From the NCBI GenBank assembly GCA_004294385.1, contig REAP01000022.1, positions 1-40,417 of the forward strand: a stretch of DNA of 40,417 nucleotides. Reading direction: 5' to 3'. The stretch comes from Oscillatoriales cyanobacterium. GTDB lineage: Bacteria; Cyanobacteriota; Cyanobacteriia; Cyanobacteriales; Microcoleaceae. Positions 17,885 through 27,620 of the stretch are shown here, in pieces (position 1 is the first letter of the stretch; each line of letters opens with the position of its first letter). The position numbers and the translations under genes are program-made. Below the pieces are notes generated by a model, which worked only from the letters and a program-made list of their open reading frames with translations, ran no database searches and was not told the DNA's origin.

Positions 17885-20582
17885 ACTTGTTAATAATATT
17901 TCTAATCGTCTCAGTCTGCGCCATCCCCAGCGCCAATCATTAGAAATTCTCGATCGCATTTGTGAACTCTTATCCATCCCAGACATCACAGATAGAGAAA
18001 CAAGTTTACTCGCCATCAAACAAGAATTCCCAACGTTTACTGACTTCGAGCGCGACTTTCCATCCCTATGTTTTGCCCTAGCCACAGGTGTGGGCAAAAC
18101 TCGACTCATGGGCGCATTTATCAGTTACTTATACCTAGTATATGACATAAAAAACTTTTTTATCCTTGCCCCAAACCTGACAATTTATAACAAAATGATT
18201 ACTGACTTTACGCCCAATACCTCAAAATATGTATTTACGGGTATCTCAGAATTTGCGATCGATATCCCAGAAATCATTACGGGAGATAACTACGAAAAGT
18301 CATCTATCATCACTAATTTTTCCGGTTGCAGAATCAATATCTTCAATATATCAAAAATTAACTCGGAAGTACGCGGCGGTAAAAGCCCTAAAATTAAACG
18401 ACTATCCGAATATATTGGCGAAAGCTATTTTGATTACTTGTCAGAATTAAAAGACCTCGTAATTCTAATGGATGAATCGCACCGATATCGCGCATCAGCA
18501 GGAGTTCGCGCTATTAACGAATTAAAACCATTAATGGGGCTAGAACTTACCGCCACACCCTTTATCGAAACCAATAAAGGTTCAGTAGCCTTCAAAAATG
18601 TCATCTATGACTATCCCCTCGGACGTGCCATAACCGATGGATTTGTTAAAGATCCAGCAGTCGTCACCCGCAAAGATTTTAACCCTAGGGCAATGTCACC
18701 AGATGCGATCGAGCGTCTTAAACTAGAAGACGGCATCTATCTCCATGAAAATATTAAGGCTGAATTAGAAACCTATGCTATTCAAACGGGAAAACAAATT
18801 GTTAAACCTTTTGTGTTAGTTATTGCCCGTGACACTACCCACGCATCCAAACTCATGGAACTCATTCAATCCGATGAATTTTCTGAAGGGAATTATAAAC
18901 ATAAAGTTATTCAAGTTGATTCTAGTAAAACGGGCGCTCAAGAAGATGAAATGGTAGAGCGATTGCTGAAAGTAGAACATACCGATGAACCTACTGAAAT
19001 AGTTATCCATGTGAATATGCTCAAAGAAGGTTGGGATGTCACCAACCTCTATACAATTGTTCCTTTGAGAGCCGCAAATTCCAAAATCCTGATCGAGCAA
19101 TCTATTGGACGGGGCTTGCGTTTGCCCTATGGAATGCGTACAGGTGTAGAAATTGTCGATCGCCTAAATATCATCGCCCATGATAAATTTCAAGAAATTG
19201 TCGATGAAGCAAAGCGCCCAGAATCCCAAATCCGCTTAAAACAAATTATCCTTACAGATGAAGACTTACAGCAAAAGACACAAACAGTAATTTCGCGATC
19301 GCAACTAGCTCAAAATCTAGGACTTCACCCCGAACAACCCATTAATTTACCCGATAATTTACCTGAAACCGAACCCCAAAATATTCAACAATCCCTATTT
19401 CAATCACCTATAGAACAAAAGATTGCACAGCTTACATACCAAGAAATCCTCAAGCTTGAAAGCCGCCCCGAAGAAGTCCCAACCACCGCCGATCTCGCAT
19501 CCCCAAAGGTTCAGGCTAGAGTGCGCGAAGCCGTAACCAGAAAATATCAACCGGCACAAATGGAACTTGAAGGTATCATAGCACCTCCCGATATTGCAGC
19601 GATCGTTGCGAAAACAACAAATTTAGTTATCCAGCAAACCATCAATATTCCTAAAATTATTATGAGTCCTAAAGGGGAAGTGCGATCGGGTTTCAGGTCT
19701 TTTGCCCTAGATGTCACTGACTTAAATTATCCCGTTCCCTCCCAAGAACAATTACATATTCAATCGCTAACAACGAATGAAGTTGAATTTATGGAAATTA
19801 GCAAAGAAAACTTTGAAGAATCACGGCTAGAAAACTATATTGTCAAAAATTTAGTCAACTTCGATGATATTGCCTATGACGAACACGCTGATTTACTCTA
19901 TGACCTTGCGGGTCAAGTTCTCAGTCATTTTATGACCTATTTATCCGAAGAAGATGCACACAAAGTTTTACGTTGTTACCAAAGGGAAATTGCCAGTTTT
20001 GTCCATAGCCAAATGCAGCCACATTTCTGGGAAGAAACAACAGGTTATGAAGTCAAAATCAGTAAAGGTTTTACAGCCCTAAAAGATAGTGCCTACACTA
20101 CAAATGCTAAGAATTGCCTTGATTATCAATCTTCGCCACGAGACAAAAGCAATATGTCCAAATATCTGTTTACAGGTTTCTCCAAATGCCTCTATCGAGA
20201 ACAGAAATTTCAATCGGAAGCAGAAAGAATACTAGCAATGATTTTAGAACGGGATGCAATCAAATGGTTTAAACCCGCAAAAGGACAATTTCTGCTTTAT
20301 TACAAATGGCACGGTAATTATCTAGAATATCAGCCAGATTTTGTCGCTGAAACTGAAGAAATTATCTATATGCTTGAACCAAAAGCTCACAATGAAATCA
20401 ACGATCCTCAAGTTCTTGCTAAGAAAGATGTCGCAATTAAATGGTGTCAAAATGCTTCAGACTATATGCTCAATCACGGTGGTAAATCTTGGCAATATGT
20501 CTTGATTCCCCATGATGCTATACAAGAAAACATGACACTCCAAGGAATAAGCGATCGCTATACTGCTACTACTAAGGGTTAA
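17874..20582 (+). CDS. res: Type III restriction endonuclease subunit (Res)
   Basis: The 902-residue protein starts at ATG 17874 (MRNKLVNNISN), inside the mod stop region. The helicase core shows ATGVGKT (Walker A, about 65), LMDESHRYRA (motif II), ELTATPF (motif III) and IGRGLRLPYG (motif VI). The C-terminus reads YQPDFVAETEEIIYMLEPKA, a PD...ExK nuclease. Res and Mod together cut unmodified DNA between two head-to-head sites after ATP-driven translocation. The gene looks intact with all motifs, so the system may be active. The coupled mod-res arrangement is standard; the AIPR gene upstream is the unusual part. Confidence 0.93.
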   Translation: MRNKLVNNISNRLSLRHPQRQSLEILDRICELLSIPDITDRETSLLAIKQEFPTFTDFERDFPSLCFALATGVGKTRLMGAFISYLYLVYDIKNFFILAPNLTIYNKMITDFTPNTSKYVFTGISEFAIDIPEIITGDNYEKSSIITNFSGCRINIFNISKINSEVRGGKSPKIKRLSEYIGESYFDYLSELKDLVILMDESHRYRASAGVRAINELKPLMGLELTATPFIETNKGSVAFKNVIYDYPLGRAITDGFVKDPAVVTRKDFNPRAMSPDAIERLKLEDGIYLHENIKAELETYAIQTGKQIVKPFVLVIARDTTHASKLMELIQSDEFSEGNYKHKVIQVDSSKTGAQEDEMVERLLKVEHTDEPTEIVIHVNMLKEGWDVTNLYTIVPLRAANSKILIEQSIGRGLRLPYGMRTGVEIVDRLNIIAHDKFQEIVDEAKRPESQIRLKQIILTDEDLQQKTQTVISRSQLAQNLGLHPEQPINLPDNLPETEPQNIQQSLFQSPIEQKIAQLTYQEILKLESRPEEVPTTADLASPKVQARVREAVTRKYQPAQMELEGIIAPPDIAAIVAKTTNLVIQQTINIPKIIMSPKGEVRSGFRSFALDVTDLNYPVPSQEQLHIQSLTTNEVEFMEISKENFEESRLENYIVKNLVNFDDIAYDEHADLLYDLAGQVLSHFMTYLSEEDAHKVLRCYQREIASFVHSQMQPHFWEETTGYEVKISKGFTALKDSAYTTNAKNCLDYQSSPRDKSNMSKYLFTGFSKCLYREQKFQSEAERILAMILERDAIKWFKPAKGQFLLYYKWHGNYLEYQPDFVAETEEIIYMLEPKAHNEINDPQVLAKKDVAIKWCQNASDYMLNHGGKSWQYVLIPHDAIQENMTLQGISDRYTATTKG

Positions 20583-20596
20583 TTTCAGCGGCACTC

Positions 20597-20953
20597 TTAA
20601 AGTTCTAAATATCGAGCCAAAATCAGTTTAATTTCGGATATTTGTTGCAACTCCAATTGCCCAAGACAGCGCACGAGTCTGCGTTTATCAAACGTCATCG
20701 GATCGACGCAAACGATAAAACTCTCGGTACTCAGACCATTGATAGTCGAAGGAATCACAGGCAAAACAACAGCTCGTAAACCATCGTTGGGAACAGCAGA
20801 AGTGATGGGTAGAACAGTGACTTTGCTGCGTTGATTAAAAGCAGTTCCTGAAATAATTACTGCTGGTCGAGTCTTGCGGATTTCTGTACCGACTGACGGA
20901 TCGAAATTCACCAGCCAGATGCTTCCCAGTCGGTAATCGCTGCTTGCTGCCAT
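20597..20953 (-). CDS. MazF/PemK-family toxin (endoribonuclease)
   Basis: The 118-residue protein has the MazF fold signature GSIWLVNFDPSVGTEIRKTRPAVIIS, conserved strand VTVLPITS, and the C-terminal LVRCLGQLELQQISEIKLIL. Family members cut mRNA at short sites and are neutralised by a neighbouring antitoxin. The ATG at 20953 lies inside the antitoxin gene, so the two reading frames overlap by 46 bp; starting later would delete the core first strand. It is convergent with res, 14 bp away. Confidence 0.9.
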   Translation of the reverse strand: MAASSDYRLGSIWLVNFDPSVGTEIRKTRPAVIISGTAFNQRSKVTVLPITSAVPNDGLRAVVLPVIPSTINGLSTESFIVCVDPMTFDKRRLVRCLGQLELQQISEIKLILARYLEL

Positions 20954-21138
20954 GCTTCATCCTCATCGGTTAATTCATCGCTCAGTTCATCCAGTAATAA
21001 ACAGGCTTCTACCATTGCCTGCTGTTCTTGTTGCTTTCGCCATGCTTGCAATAAAAGCTCAATTAGACTACTGCGATTTTCTACACGATTGTCAATGTAA
21101 CTCAGTAGCTCATCTGGCAAAGAGATAGATACTTTCAT
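20908..21138 (-). CDS. Antitoxin of the MazF-like pair (ribbon-helix-helix type)
   Basis: The 76-residue protein begins MKVSISLPDELLSYIDNRV, a ribbon-helix-helix DNA-binding N-terminus, then NRSSLIELLLQAWRK. It ends in an acidic tail (ELSDELTDEDEAW) suited to bind the basic toxin. It precedes the toxin gene, which it overlaps. The pair probably represses its own promoter in the 130 bp upstream; I see ATTGGTAGTATTAAAAGTAG-like sequence there on the minus strand but no clear operator. Confidence 0.85.
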   Translation of the reverse strand: MKVSISLPDELLSYIDNRVENRSSLIELLLQAWRKQQEQQAMVEACLLLDELSDELTDEDEAWQQAAITDWEASGW

Positions 21139-21200
21139 AGACAGTATTTATGCTACTTTTAATACTACCAATGGTAGCAGAAATATCGACCAGATTGCAA

Positions 21201-21264
21201 GTAGGGTGCGTCGCCATCTATAATCTGCAAATTATATCCAATATCTCGCAGCGACGCACCCTAC
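21201..21264. repeat. Perfect 14-bp inverted repeat
   Basis: GTAGGGTGCGTCGC at 21201-21214 is mirrored exactly at 21251-21264 with 36 nt between. GTAGGGTGCGTC-type repeats are scattered through many cyanobacterial genomes. It separates the toxin-antitoxin pair from the glutathione transferase-like gene and may be a small non-autonomous element or a terminator. Confidence 0.85.
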
Positions 21265-21273
21265 GGATTAACA

Positions 21274-22473
21274 CTATACAAAATTAGTCGGATCTTGATC
21301 TCGCCGATTCTTCAACAGAATAGGAGTACCTTGGCCATCACCCACCAACGCCGCCGTTTCCTCCAAAGCTTCCCTCAGCCGCTTGGCCGCGTAGATGGAC
21401 ATATCGCGGGGCACATTCACCCGATCGCGCAGATACCGCAAAGCCCCATCAGAACCAACCGGCGGTTTACAAACTTCACCAGTCATCATCAAAGTTAAAG
21501 CACAGCGCAAAGCCTCATCAAATAACTTATCGTCAGCAGGATTGACTTTAATAATGTTGCGCTGATGCTTGATAACGCGATCGAGTGCTTCAATACGAGA
21601 GGTTTCCGGTTCTGGGTACATCACATCTGGCAATCCAGCCCAAGGCCCATTATCCACGCGGGTTTTGTTGAGTAGCATCTGCGGTTCGCCGTTTTCATAA
21701 CAGCCGCCCATTTGAGGCGGCAAATCGTGTACATGAGTATGGAAATCACTCTGAGTACCGCGATAAGTTTGGCGGCTTTCCATCCCCGCAAACCAGTCGC
21801 CAAAACGCGGGTTTTCTTCCCGCATTGAGTAGCCTTTGTAGTAGTAAAGACTCGCATTCATCCGTTCGACATAGGGCGTAAAGATCACGTCGGCAGTGCC
21901 AAATTCAGCGAGAAAATAAGGCCCAGATGTGCTAGCCAAGGCTGCTTCAACTTGGGTGACGACGCTAATAAATTGGTTGCGATTATTTTGTTCTGCTTTG
22001 GTTGAATTCGCGGGGTAGCACAGCCAAGTACACCAGGCCCTAAATAGCAGTCTTTCCAGCCGGCGCATCGGAATCACTGCGGGGTTTTCCATACCCAAAC
22101 TCAAGGGGCCGAAGACTCGTTCTAGGGCGATTAAGATGTCATCGCTTTCGGTGATGATGCGGCCGTCTAGCTCGATCGCGGGTAGCATTCCCGATGGCAC
22201 TTTGCGTTTGTACCAGCTTTCTTTTTCCCCATAGCAGAACATGGTAACTTTGTCAATACGGTAGGGGATTTGTTTTTCTTCTAGCCACAACCAGATTTTT
22301 TGGCAATAGGGACACCAGGCGTGGTTGTCGCGGTATAGGGTGACTCGCACCTCGGATTCGGTTTTTCCAAAGAGGCGCAACCGGGATTGGGCGTTGGTGG
22401 GGCCGTTAGTGCGATCGACTTGAAAGTCTGTGAGGGCTTCTAATTGTGTCCAGGTTAGGGGAGTTGCGATCAT
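21274..22473 (-). CDS. Glutathione S-transferase family protein with CPYC motif
   Basis: The 399-residue protein has a thioredoxin-fold GST N-domain with [25 protein letters not shown] (about 47-72), where CPYC is glutaredoxin-like. [22 protein letters not shown] follows, the cis-Pro glutathione-binding region. The helical C-domain and a long C-terminal extension (about 270-399) follow. This long form is common in cyanobacteria. A thiol transferase or glutathionyl-reductase role is likely; the substrate is unknown. ATG 22473 starts MIATPLTW. It is monocistronic. Confidence 0.8.
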   Translation of the reverse strand: MIATPLTWTQLEALTDFQVDRTNGPTNAQSRLRLFGKTESEVRVTLYRDNHAWCPYCQKIWLWLEEKQIPYRIDKVTMFCYGEKESWYKRKVPSGMLPAIELDGRIITESDDILIALERVFGPLSLGMENPAVIPMRRLERLLFRAWCTWLCYPANSTKAEQNNRNQFISVVTQVEAALASTSGPYFLAEFGTADVIFTPYVERMNASLYYYKGYSMREENPRFGDWFAGMESRQTYRGTQSDFHTHVHDLPPQMGGCYENGEPQMLLNKTRVDNGPWAGLPDVMYPEPETSRIEALDRVIKHQRNIIKVNPADDKLFDEALRCALTLMMTGEVCKPPVGSDGALRYLRDRVNVPRDMSIYAAKRLREALEETAALVGDGQGTPILLKNRRDQDPTNFV

Positions 22474-22565
22474 GCGATTTTAGATTTTAGAATTGAAGAA
22501 TTGAAGAATTGAAGAAATCAGGAGACGGCAGTGCCCAAGGAGTGTCAACTTAAGGTTCATTCCAC

Positions 22566-22702
22566 AGTCCGACAGAAGTCTCAACCCCTGTCTAATAGCA
22601 AAAGTCCTCGATCGAGGACGGCAGGAGTTGAGCATTCTTTTCTTCAGTCAAGAGAGAGAGGACTTTAGCTTTGTGAGACTCGGTTTCAACCCCTGTCGGA
22701 CT
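22566..22702. ncRNA. Candidate structured RNA or inverted-repeat element
   Basis: Four nested or alternative pairings occur in 137 nt. AGTCCGACAG (22566-22575) pairs with 22693-22702. AGTCTCA (22577-22583) pairs with 22674-22680. AAAGTCCTC (22601-22609) pairs with 22658-22666. GTCCTCGATCGAGGAC (22604-22619) is itself a palindrome. CTCAAC plus CCTG (22581-22590) can also pair with 22622-22631. The word CAACCCCTGTC occurs twice in direct orientation (22582, 22687). No open frame is present. The first three pairings nest inside one another as in a folded RNA. Strand, transcription and family are unknown; a MITE-like mobile element is the alternative. Confidence 0.45.
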
Positions 22703-22725
22703 CGCGGGCCCACTAACTCTATATT

Positions 22726-22744
22726 ATTCCGGTGCAGCCGGAAT
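22726..22744 (-). terminator. Hairpin after the TPR gene
   Basis: ATTCCGG at 22726-22732 pairs with CCGGAAT at 22738-22744. It lies about 30 bp past the stop codon of the minus-strand TPR gene. There is no strong T run, so termination is tentative. Confidence 0.4.
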
Positions 22745-22771
22745 TGATATGACAACTCATTTGAGATTTGG

Positions 22772-23701
22772 CTACATTTGGGGAGAGGGTGGGGCGTCTT
22801 GAATTTTAGTGAGTGCTGCTTTCATTTCGGGAGTTTCTAAGAATTTTTTGGTGTCTGCCATTAGCCGATCGCCCCAAAGGTTTTCCTTGAGAAACTCTGC
22901 CCCAGCATAGCGTTTGTCGAGTTTCAGAGCAGCTTCTCCCATTGCGAATCCTTTTGCTTTGTCACCTTTGCCGTACAATGCTACTGCTAGAGCTAACATT
23001 GATTCTGCCGCTTTGTTGTCGATCGCGATCGCCTGTTCCCAGCGTTTGATCGCACCATCGGTATCTCCCATTTCGTATTTGACCAATCCGATATTGTTGA
23101 TAGCGGGCCACAGGTTTTTTTCTAAAGCAAAGGCTTTTTCATATTGCGCGATCGCATTATCAAATCGTTTGAGCTTATAAAAAGCATTGCCTAAATCAAA
23201 TAATGCACCGGGAGTATCTGGTTTTAACTTTAATCCTGCTTGTAAGTATTCAACTGCTTTTTCATACTTCATTTGCCGAAAATAAGCTTCTCCCAAGACA
23301 AACTTAATTGCAGGATTTTCAGGAGATAGAGACTGAGCTTTTTCCAAAGCATCAATGCCTTTTTGAAACTGATCCACTTGAAGGTACAAACTACCTAACA
23401 AAGTCCAAGTTTGAGCATTCTTGGGGGCTAATTGTGTGGCGAGTTCGGCTCTGGGTACCGCCAGTTGGTACTGCTGGAGTCTGGCTAGCTGGACTGCTTC
23501 TTCTGCAAGGCTCAAGGCTGTTTGTTCAAGTTGGGCCGAGTCAATTTGCAGGGTGTAAGGTAGGAGTGCCTGCGCCACAACAGGCTTGGGCATTGTCCAC
23601 AAACCGAGGACTAGCAGCAGAGATATTAGAGGAAGGCGATTAGGCACTGTACAGCCCCAGCAAAAAATATAAGGGTTTCTCGATCGCCTATAATAACCCA
23701 T
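22772..23701 (-). CDS. Exported TPR-repeat protein
   Basis: The protein has 309 residues from ATG 23701. An alternative GTG at 23644 would place translation exactly at a signal peptide (PNRLPLISLLLVLGLWTMPKPVVAQA). The frame extends further upstream only through intergenic simple repeats, which should not be counted. After the signal come about six TPR-like units (AWTLLGSLYLQVDQF, IKFVLGEAYFRQMKYEKAV, LFDLGNAFYKLKRFDNAI and others). TPR arrays are protein-binding scaffolds; the protein is probably periplasmic or lumenal. Partners are not suggested by the neighbours. Confidence 0.75.
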   Translation of the reverse strand: MGYYRRSRNPYIFCWGCTVPNRLPLISLLLVLGLWTMPKPVVAQALLPYTLQIDSAQLEQTALSLAEEAVQLARLQQYQLAVPRAELATQLAPKNAQTWTLLGSLYLQVDQFQKGIDALEKAQSLSPENPAIKFVLGEAYFRQMKYEKAVEYLQAGLKLKPDTPGALFDLGNAFYKLKRFDNAIAQYEKAFALEKNLWPAINNIGLVKYEMGDTDGAIKRWEQAIAIDNKAAESMLALAVALYGKGDKAKGFAMGEAALKLDKRYAGAEFLKENLWGDRLMADTKKFLETPEMKAALTKIQDAPPSPQM

Positions 23702-23703
23702 AA

Positions 23704-23795
23704 TTGGGGAATTGGTAATCAGTAATTGGTAATCGGTAATTGGTAATCGGTAATTGGTCATCGGTAATCGGTAATTGGTCATTGGTCATTGGTAA
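23704..23795. repeat. GGTAATTGGT/GGTAATCGGT microsatellite
   Basis: Alternating GGTAATTG, GGTAATCG and GGTCATTG octamers run for about 90 bp directly upstream of the TPR gene. They create a false N-terminal extension of that gene on the minus strand. Confidence 0.85.
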
Positions 23796-24009
23796 GAGTT
23801 TTGAATTTTAAGATTGCCGCGATCGAGTTCGCAACCCTTCGCGATTTCGCCTAGGAAACTCTTTAACTTACAGCCGAATTCAATCGATTTTAGATTTTAA
23901 ATTTTAGATCTTAGATTGACCCCACGGATAAATGCGGGGGCTTGTACCATCAAGAAATTCTTGGTCAGAAGTCAGAAGTCTGAAGTCAAAAAGAGCAATT
24001 ATGAAATAA

Positions 24010-24187
24010 CAAACAAACAACCAATCCCCGATTCCCGATTCCCGATTCCCGATTCCCGATTCCCAATTCCCTATTCCCGATTCCCAATTCCCAATTCCCT
24101 ATTCCCGATTCCCAATTCCCGATTCCCGATTCCCGATTCCCAATTCCCAATTCCCAATTCCCAATTCCCGATTCCCGATTCCCAATT
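24010..24187. repeat. ATTCCCGATTCCCAA-type microsatellite
   Basis: About 25 tandem 7-8-mers of the forms ATTCCCG, ATTCCCA and ATTCCCT extend to within a few bases of the histidine kinase stop codon. An open frame across it on the plus strand (encoding PIPDSRF repeats) is an artefact of the repeat. Confidence 0.9.
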
Positions 24188-24188
24188 C

Positions 24189-27100
24189 CTATCTCAAAGT
24201 ATGTTGAATTTGCTCTAACAATTGTGCTGCCGACAGAGAAGATGGCAAGATTTTAGCAGCTACTTCTTGCAACAGAAAGTCGATCGCTTCTGATTCTAGA
24301 GTTACATTGGATCGATAATTTAAAACTAAAATAGGCGGTTTTACGGTCATTTGTCGCAGATTGGATAGTGCTTGCAACATAGCGGATGATTCTAAGGCTG
24401 TGTCTCGCAAGCAAAGCAAAACTAAGTCAACACTTTGATATTGCAACTGCTGCAAAACTTCCGTCCAACGGAGAGCAATTGATCCTCGGAATCCTGCGGT
24501 TTGGATGTACTGAATCAAAGCTTGAAAGTTGGGATTAGATGACTCAGAATTGGGAATAGGAAACTCGGTATTTGTCTGTAAATTCTCATTTTCTATTCCT
24601 CCCATTTCCCCATTCCCCCTCATATTTTGCTGCAAGTCGGGTAAAGTCGAAATGTCGGCAAATAAAATGCTGGGCTTCCAACTCATGCCCGCAGCTACTT
24701 GAATCACTTGCCACAGAGCAGATGCTACCAGAGGAGTGTGCTCGGTTCCAGTTTGATTGAGACTACCAGTGGCCAAACACGGAAATACTGAGAGTCCCTT
24801 GACTTGATTTGCCAGTTTTGTAGTTGCGGGATCTAAAGTCACCAAAGGAAGAGAACCTAAATTCCGAGACTGACTTAACTGTTGGATAAAAGCTGACGGG
24901 TTTTCTAGTTGATTTGTACCATCCAAGATGATGACATCGGGCCGCCAGATGCGGGCGACGAGTTCTGCTTGGCCGAGGTCATCTGCTTCTAAAACCCGGC
25001 AATAGGTTGGGTTGAGCAATAAAGACGAACCTTGGGAGGAACTGTTTTGCGGGCTGAGCCACAAAATAGTCAAAGAACTTCGCACAGGTTGTGCATTGGC
25101 ATTGGGGCGACCAATTAAATCGCCCAGGAGCATTCTCAGAGAGGGTTCTGTGACTGGTAAGCTTAAAAAGCCTTCGGCTCGGTTGACGGAGGCTCGTTCT
25201 TTTTCGCCTCTGGTGGCGGTGACGATCGCAGGGATCGATCGAGTATCTGGATCGCTTTTCAGCACTGTCAGTACGTCCCAGCCGGACAGTAGTGGCAGTA
25301 GCGGGTTGAGGAAGATGGCTTCTGGACTGAACCTGCGGGCTTTTTCCAGTGCTTCTGTGCCGGAACGGGCGACGATTACTTGATAGCCTAAACCTGTGAG
25401 GACGTTGGTTAAGTTTTCGATATATTTGGGAACTGCTTCGACGATTAATACTAGGCGAGATCGAGAATTGGCGATCGGATACTGATATTTTGGTTTGAAT
25501 AATTCTGACTCTAGGGCTGTATATTCTACTGATTCTTCCGTACTGTTTCCTGGAGGATTTGGTGGCAAGAGTAAGGTGAATTGAGAACCTTGACCTTCTG
25601 AGGAAATAAACGAAACGTCTCCACCGTGAAGCCTAGCTAAACGTTGAGTCAGTACCAGTCCCAGTCCGGTTCCTTGAAATCGGCGAGTCATGGGGCTTTC
25701 TAATTGTTGGAATTTTTGAAAGATTAGGTGTTGTTTGTCTGCGGGAATGCCGATGCCGGTGTCCGAAACTGTGAATGCAATCCAGCCTTCCCAAACATTT
25801 ACTTTTAAGCCAATTTTGCCGCCTATTTCTGTGAATTTCAGGGCGTTGGATAGGAGGTTGACGAGCATTTGTCGCAACCGCAGTTCGTCGGCAATTAAAC
25901 AGGTTATTCCCGGTTCAATTTCGAGTGTAAATTCGGTTTCGGCTGGGAATTCGACGTCTGGGTTGGTGGTAGTTACTTCTGATTTTGATGGGGATTTTTC
26001 TTCTTGCTGTTGGAGTTGTTTTGCTTGTTCAAAGGCTCTGTTGCAGGCTGCGGTAATTTCGACTGGTTCGGGAATTAGTTCTAGCTGCCCGGTTTCCATC
26101 CGGGTCAAGTCTAAAATGTCGTTAACTATGGTCATTAAGTGCCTACCGCTTTTATGGATTAGTTTGGCATAGCGAGTTTGGCGATCGTTTAGTTCTCCGA
26201 TTAATTGATCTTTGAGGAGGCTGGACAGACCGAGGACGGCGGTGAGGGGGGTTTTTAGTTCGTGGCTGATACAGGATAAAAATTCGTCTTTGAGTCGATT
26301 GAGGTGGATGAGGTCGGCATTTTTAGCTGCTAGTTCTTTGGCGACTAAATGTTCTTCAGTGACATCTTGTCCCATGACTAAAATGAGGTTTTCTGAGAGT
26401 GGCTGTTTGACAAATTGCCAGGTGCGTTCTTGACCTTTGTGGGCGGGACAGTCGCAAGTGTAGGTGTCTGCTTTGCCTGCGATCGGACACCAGGCTGGGC
26501 TGGTTAGGGTGGATGGGGATGCGTTGGCTACAAGGGGTAGGGGACAACTGGTGGCTGGGCGGTCATCGCGATCGTCCGATCGCCCTAATCCTACTAGATT
26601 GCTGAATTCTGGGGTGACGACCCTAGTTGGTATGCTCTTGTATTCGGTTGGCTCTCTGCCTGGTTTCTGGGGCGATGACCGATGGGGATTGACGGCTGGT
26701 TCTGGGCCGGCTCCCAGTAAAGTCCGCCAGGGTGCGTTTTGACTAACTATTTGTCCGGTGGGGGTTTGCAATCTCAGGGGTAGGGGCAGTTTTTCTAGGA
26801 GTTCGACGAGGGAATTGAGGTTTTCTGAGGGTTTTAGTCCTGCTTCTAAGCAGCGTAATTGAGCGTCTAGGGCGGTGGTGATGGCGGGCTGTACTGGGAG
26901 GTGTCCATGCTCTTTGGCTGCTGTTTGTTGAGCTTTCAGGCTGTATTCTGAGGCTGTGGAGTGTTTGATGGAGCTGCTGTTTTGGGCGGCGAATTGCAGT
27001 AGGCTCAGGCTGTTGAGAAGTCCCAAAAATTGGCCCTCGGAATTGGTGAGGGCGATCGGGCGATCGAGATATTTGCCCTCGGTTTCGCTTGGCTCTTCTG

Positions 27101-27413
27101 GGGTGTTAAGTTCTGCTGTTTGCAGATATTGCCAAAATTCAGTCACGCTTAAATCGGACGGTACTGTTCTCAGAGGGGCGATCGCGATCGGGTTTTCTGA
27201 CAGGGGTTGTTGCCATTTGCGGTCTCGGTTTGCCAGTGGCATCAGGCTGCGGAGATGTATTAATCCTAGGGGTTGTAGCTGTTCGTTGACTACTACGATG
27301 CGATCGCACTTACCCCGACTGAAAATTGACCGCAGTGTTTTGAGCTGAGCTGTCGATCGGCACAGTGGCACTGGTTCGATAAAATTTTGGAGACTAGGGC
27401 GGGTGTGTGGCAT
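24189..27413 (-). CDS. Hybrid histidine kinase with degenerate receiver domains
   Basis: The protein has 1074 residues and no membrane segment. The N-terminus (about 15-145) resembles a CBS-domain pair ([38 protein letters not shown]). A PAS-like region (about 205-355) follows, then HisKA with [20 protein letters not shown] (His about 384) and an ATPase domain with [16 protein letters not shown] and GTGLGL. The first receiver-like domain (about 652-775) lacks the phospho-acceptor: the usual FLD is FLN (Asn about 703), and the acidic pair is EA. Two more receiver-like stretches (about 780-900 and 930-1074) are also degenerate. It lies upstream of kaiABC, separated by a TnpB element. Pseudo-receivers are a feature of the clock kinase CikA, but this is not CikA by domain order. 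Confidence 0.85.
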   Translation of the reverse strand: MPHTRPSLQNFIEPVPLCRSTAQLKTLRSIFSRGKCDRIVVVNEQLQPLGLIHLRSLMPLANRDRKWQQPLSENPIAIAPLRTVPSDLSVTEFWQYLQTAELNTPEEPSETEGKYLDRPIALTNSEGQFLGLLNSLSLLQFAAQNSSSIKHSTASEYSLKAQQTAAKEHGHLPVQPAITTALDAQLRCLEAGLKPSENLNSLVELLEKLPLPLRLQTPTGQIVSQNAPWRTLLGAGPEPAVNPHRSSPQKPGREPTEYKSIPTRVVTPEFSNLVGLGRSDDRDDRPATSCPLPLVANASPSTLTSPAWCPIAGKADTYTCDCPAHKGQERTWQFVKQPLSENLILVMGQDVTEEHLVAKELAAKNADLIHLNRLKDEFLSCISHELKTPLTAVLGLSSLLKDQLIGELNDRQTRYAKLIHKSGRHLMTIVNDILDLTRMETGQLELIPEPVEITAACNRAFEQAKQLQQQEEKSPSKSEVTTTNPDVEFPAETEFTLEIEPGITCLIADELRLRQMLVNLLSNALKFTEIGGKIGLKVNVWEGWIAFTVSDTGIGIPADKQHLIFQKFQQLESPMTRRFQGTGLGLVLTQRLARLHGGDVSFISSEGQGSQFTLLLPPNPPGNSTEESVEYTALESELFKPKYQYPIANSRSRLVLIVEAVPKYIENLTNVLTGLGYQVIVARSGTEALEKARRFSPEAIFLNPLLPLLSGWDVLTVLKSDPDTRSIPAIVTATRGEKERASVNRAEGFLSLPVTEPSLRMLLGDLIGRPNANAQPVRSSLTILWLSPQNSSSQGSSLLLNPTYCRVLEADDLGQAELVARIWRPDVIILDGTNQLENPSAFIQQLSQSRNLGSLPLVTLDPATTKLANQVKGLSVFPCLATGSLNQTGTEHTPLVASALWQVIQVAAGMSWKPSILFADISTLPDLQQNMRGNGEMGGIENENLQTNTEFPIPNSESSNPNFQALIQYIQTAGFRGSIALRWTEVLQQLQYQSVDLVLLCLRDTALESSAMLQALSNLRQMTVKPPILVLNYRSNVTLESEAIDFLLQEVAAKILPSSLSAAQLLEQIQHTLR

Positions 27414-27464
27414 AACGAACCTGAGAGTCTGCTCTCCTGAGCATTAATATTTTTGAGACCCAAT

Positions 27465-27620
27465 TTGACACTCCGGGCGCGTGAACGCATCAGGATTCTT
27501 AGATCTTAGACCGGACTTAAATCAAGAACATTGCTGCACCTGACCCAGAGATCCAATCTCCCTAAGCGTTTACTGTATCGAATACAGAAGTTCCGACGTG
27601 CCCCGTCGTACCTATCCCGC
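27465..27620 (-). ncRNA. Candidate omegaRNA (reRNA) of the TnpB element
   Basis: TnpB proteins use a guide RNA made from the right end of their element, overlapping the 3' part of tnpB. Here that RNA would end at GGAGTGTCAA (27465-27474). Its guide would be the next minus-strand bases outside the element (ATTGGGTCTC..., plus-strand 27464 downwards), which are the 5' leader of the histidine kinase gene. The position is inferred from the family; the 5' end is unknown. Confidence 0.4.

Noticed and set aside
22577..22702. Two CAACCCCTGTC direct repeats as a CRISPR remnant
   Set aside because: Only two short copies about 105 bp apart, no spacer periodicity and no cas gene nearby; the pairing pattern fits a structured or inverted-repeat element better.
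23916..24218. Plus-strand frame encoding PIPDSRF repeats
   Set aside because: It is produced by the ATTCCCGATTCCC microsatellite and has no family or ribosome-site support.
24189..27413. Calling the hybrid kinase CikA
   Set aside because: CikA has a GAF domain before the kinase and a single terminal pseudo-receiver; this protein has CBS- and PAS-like regions and several receiver-like parts.
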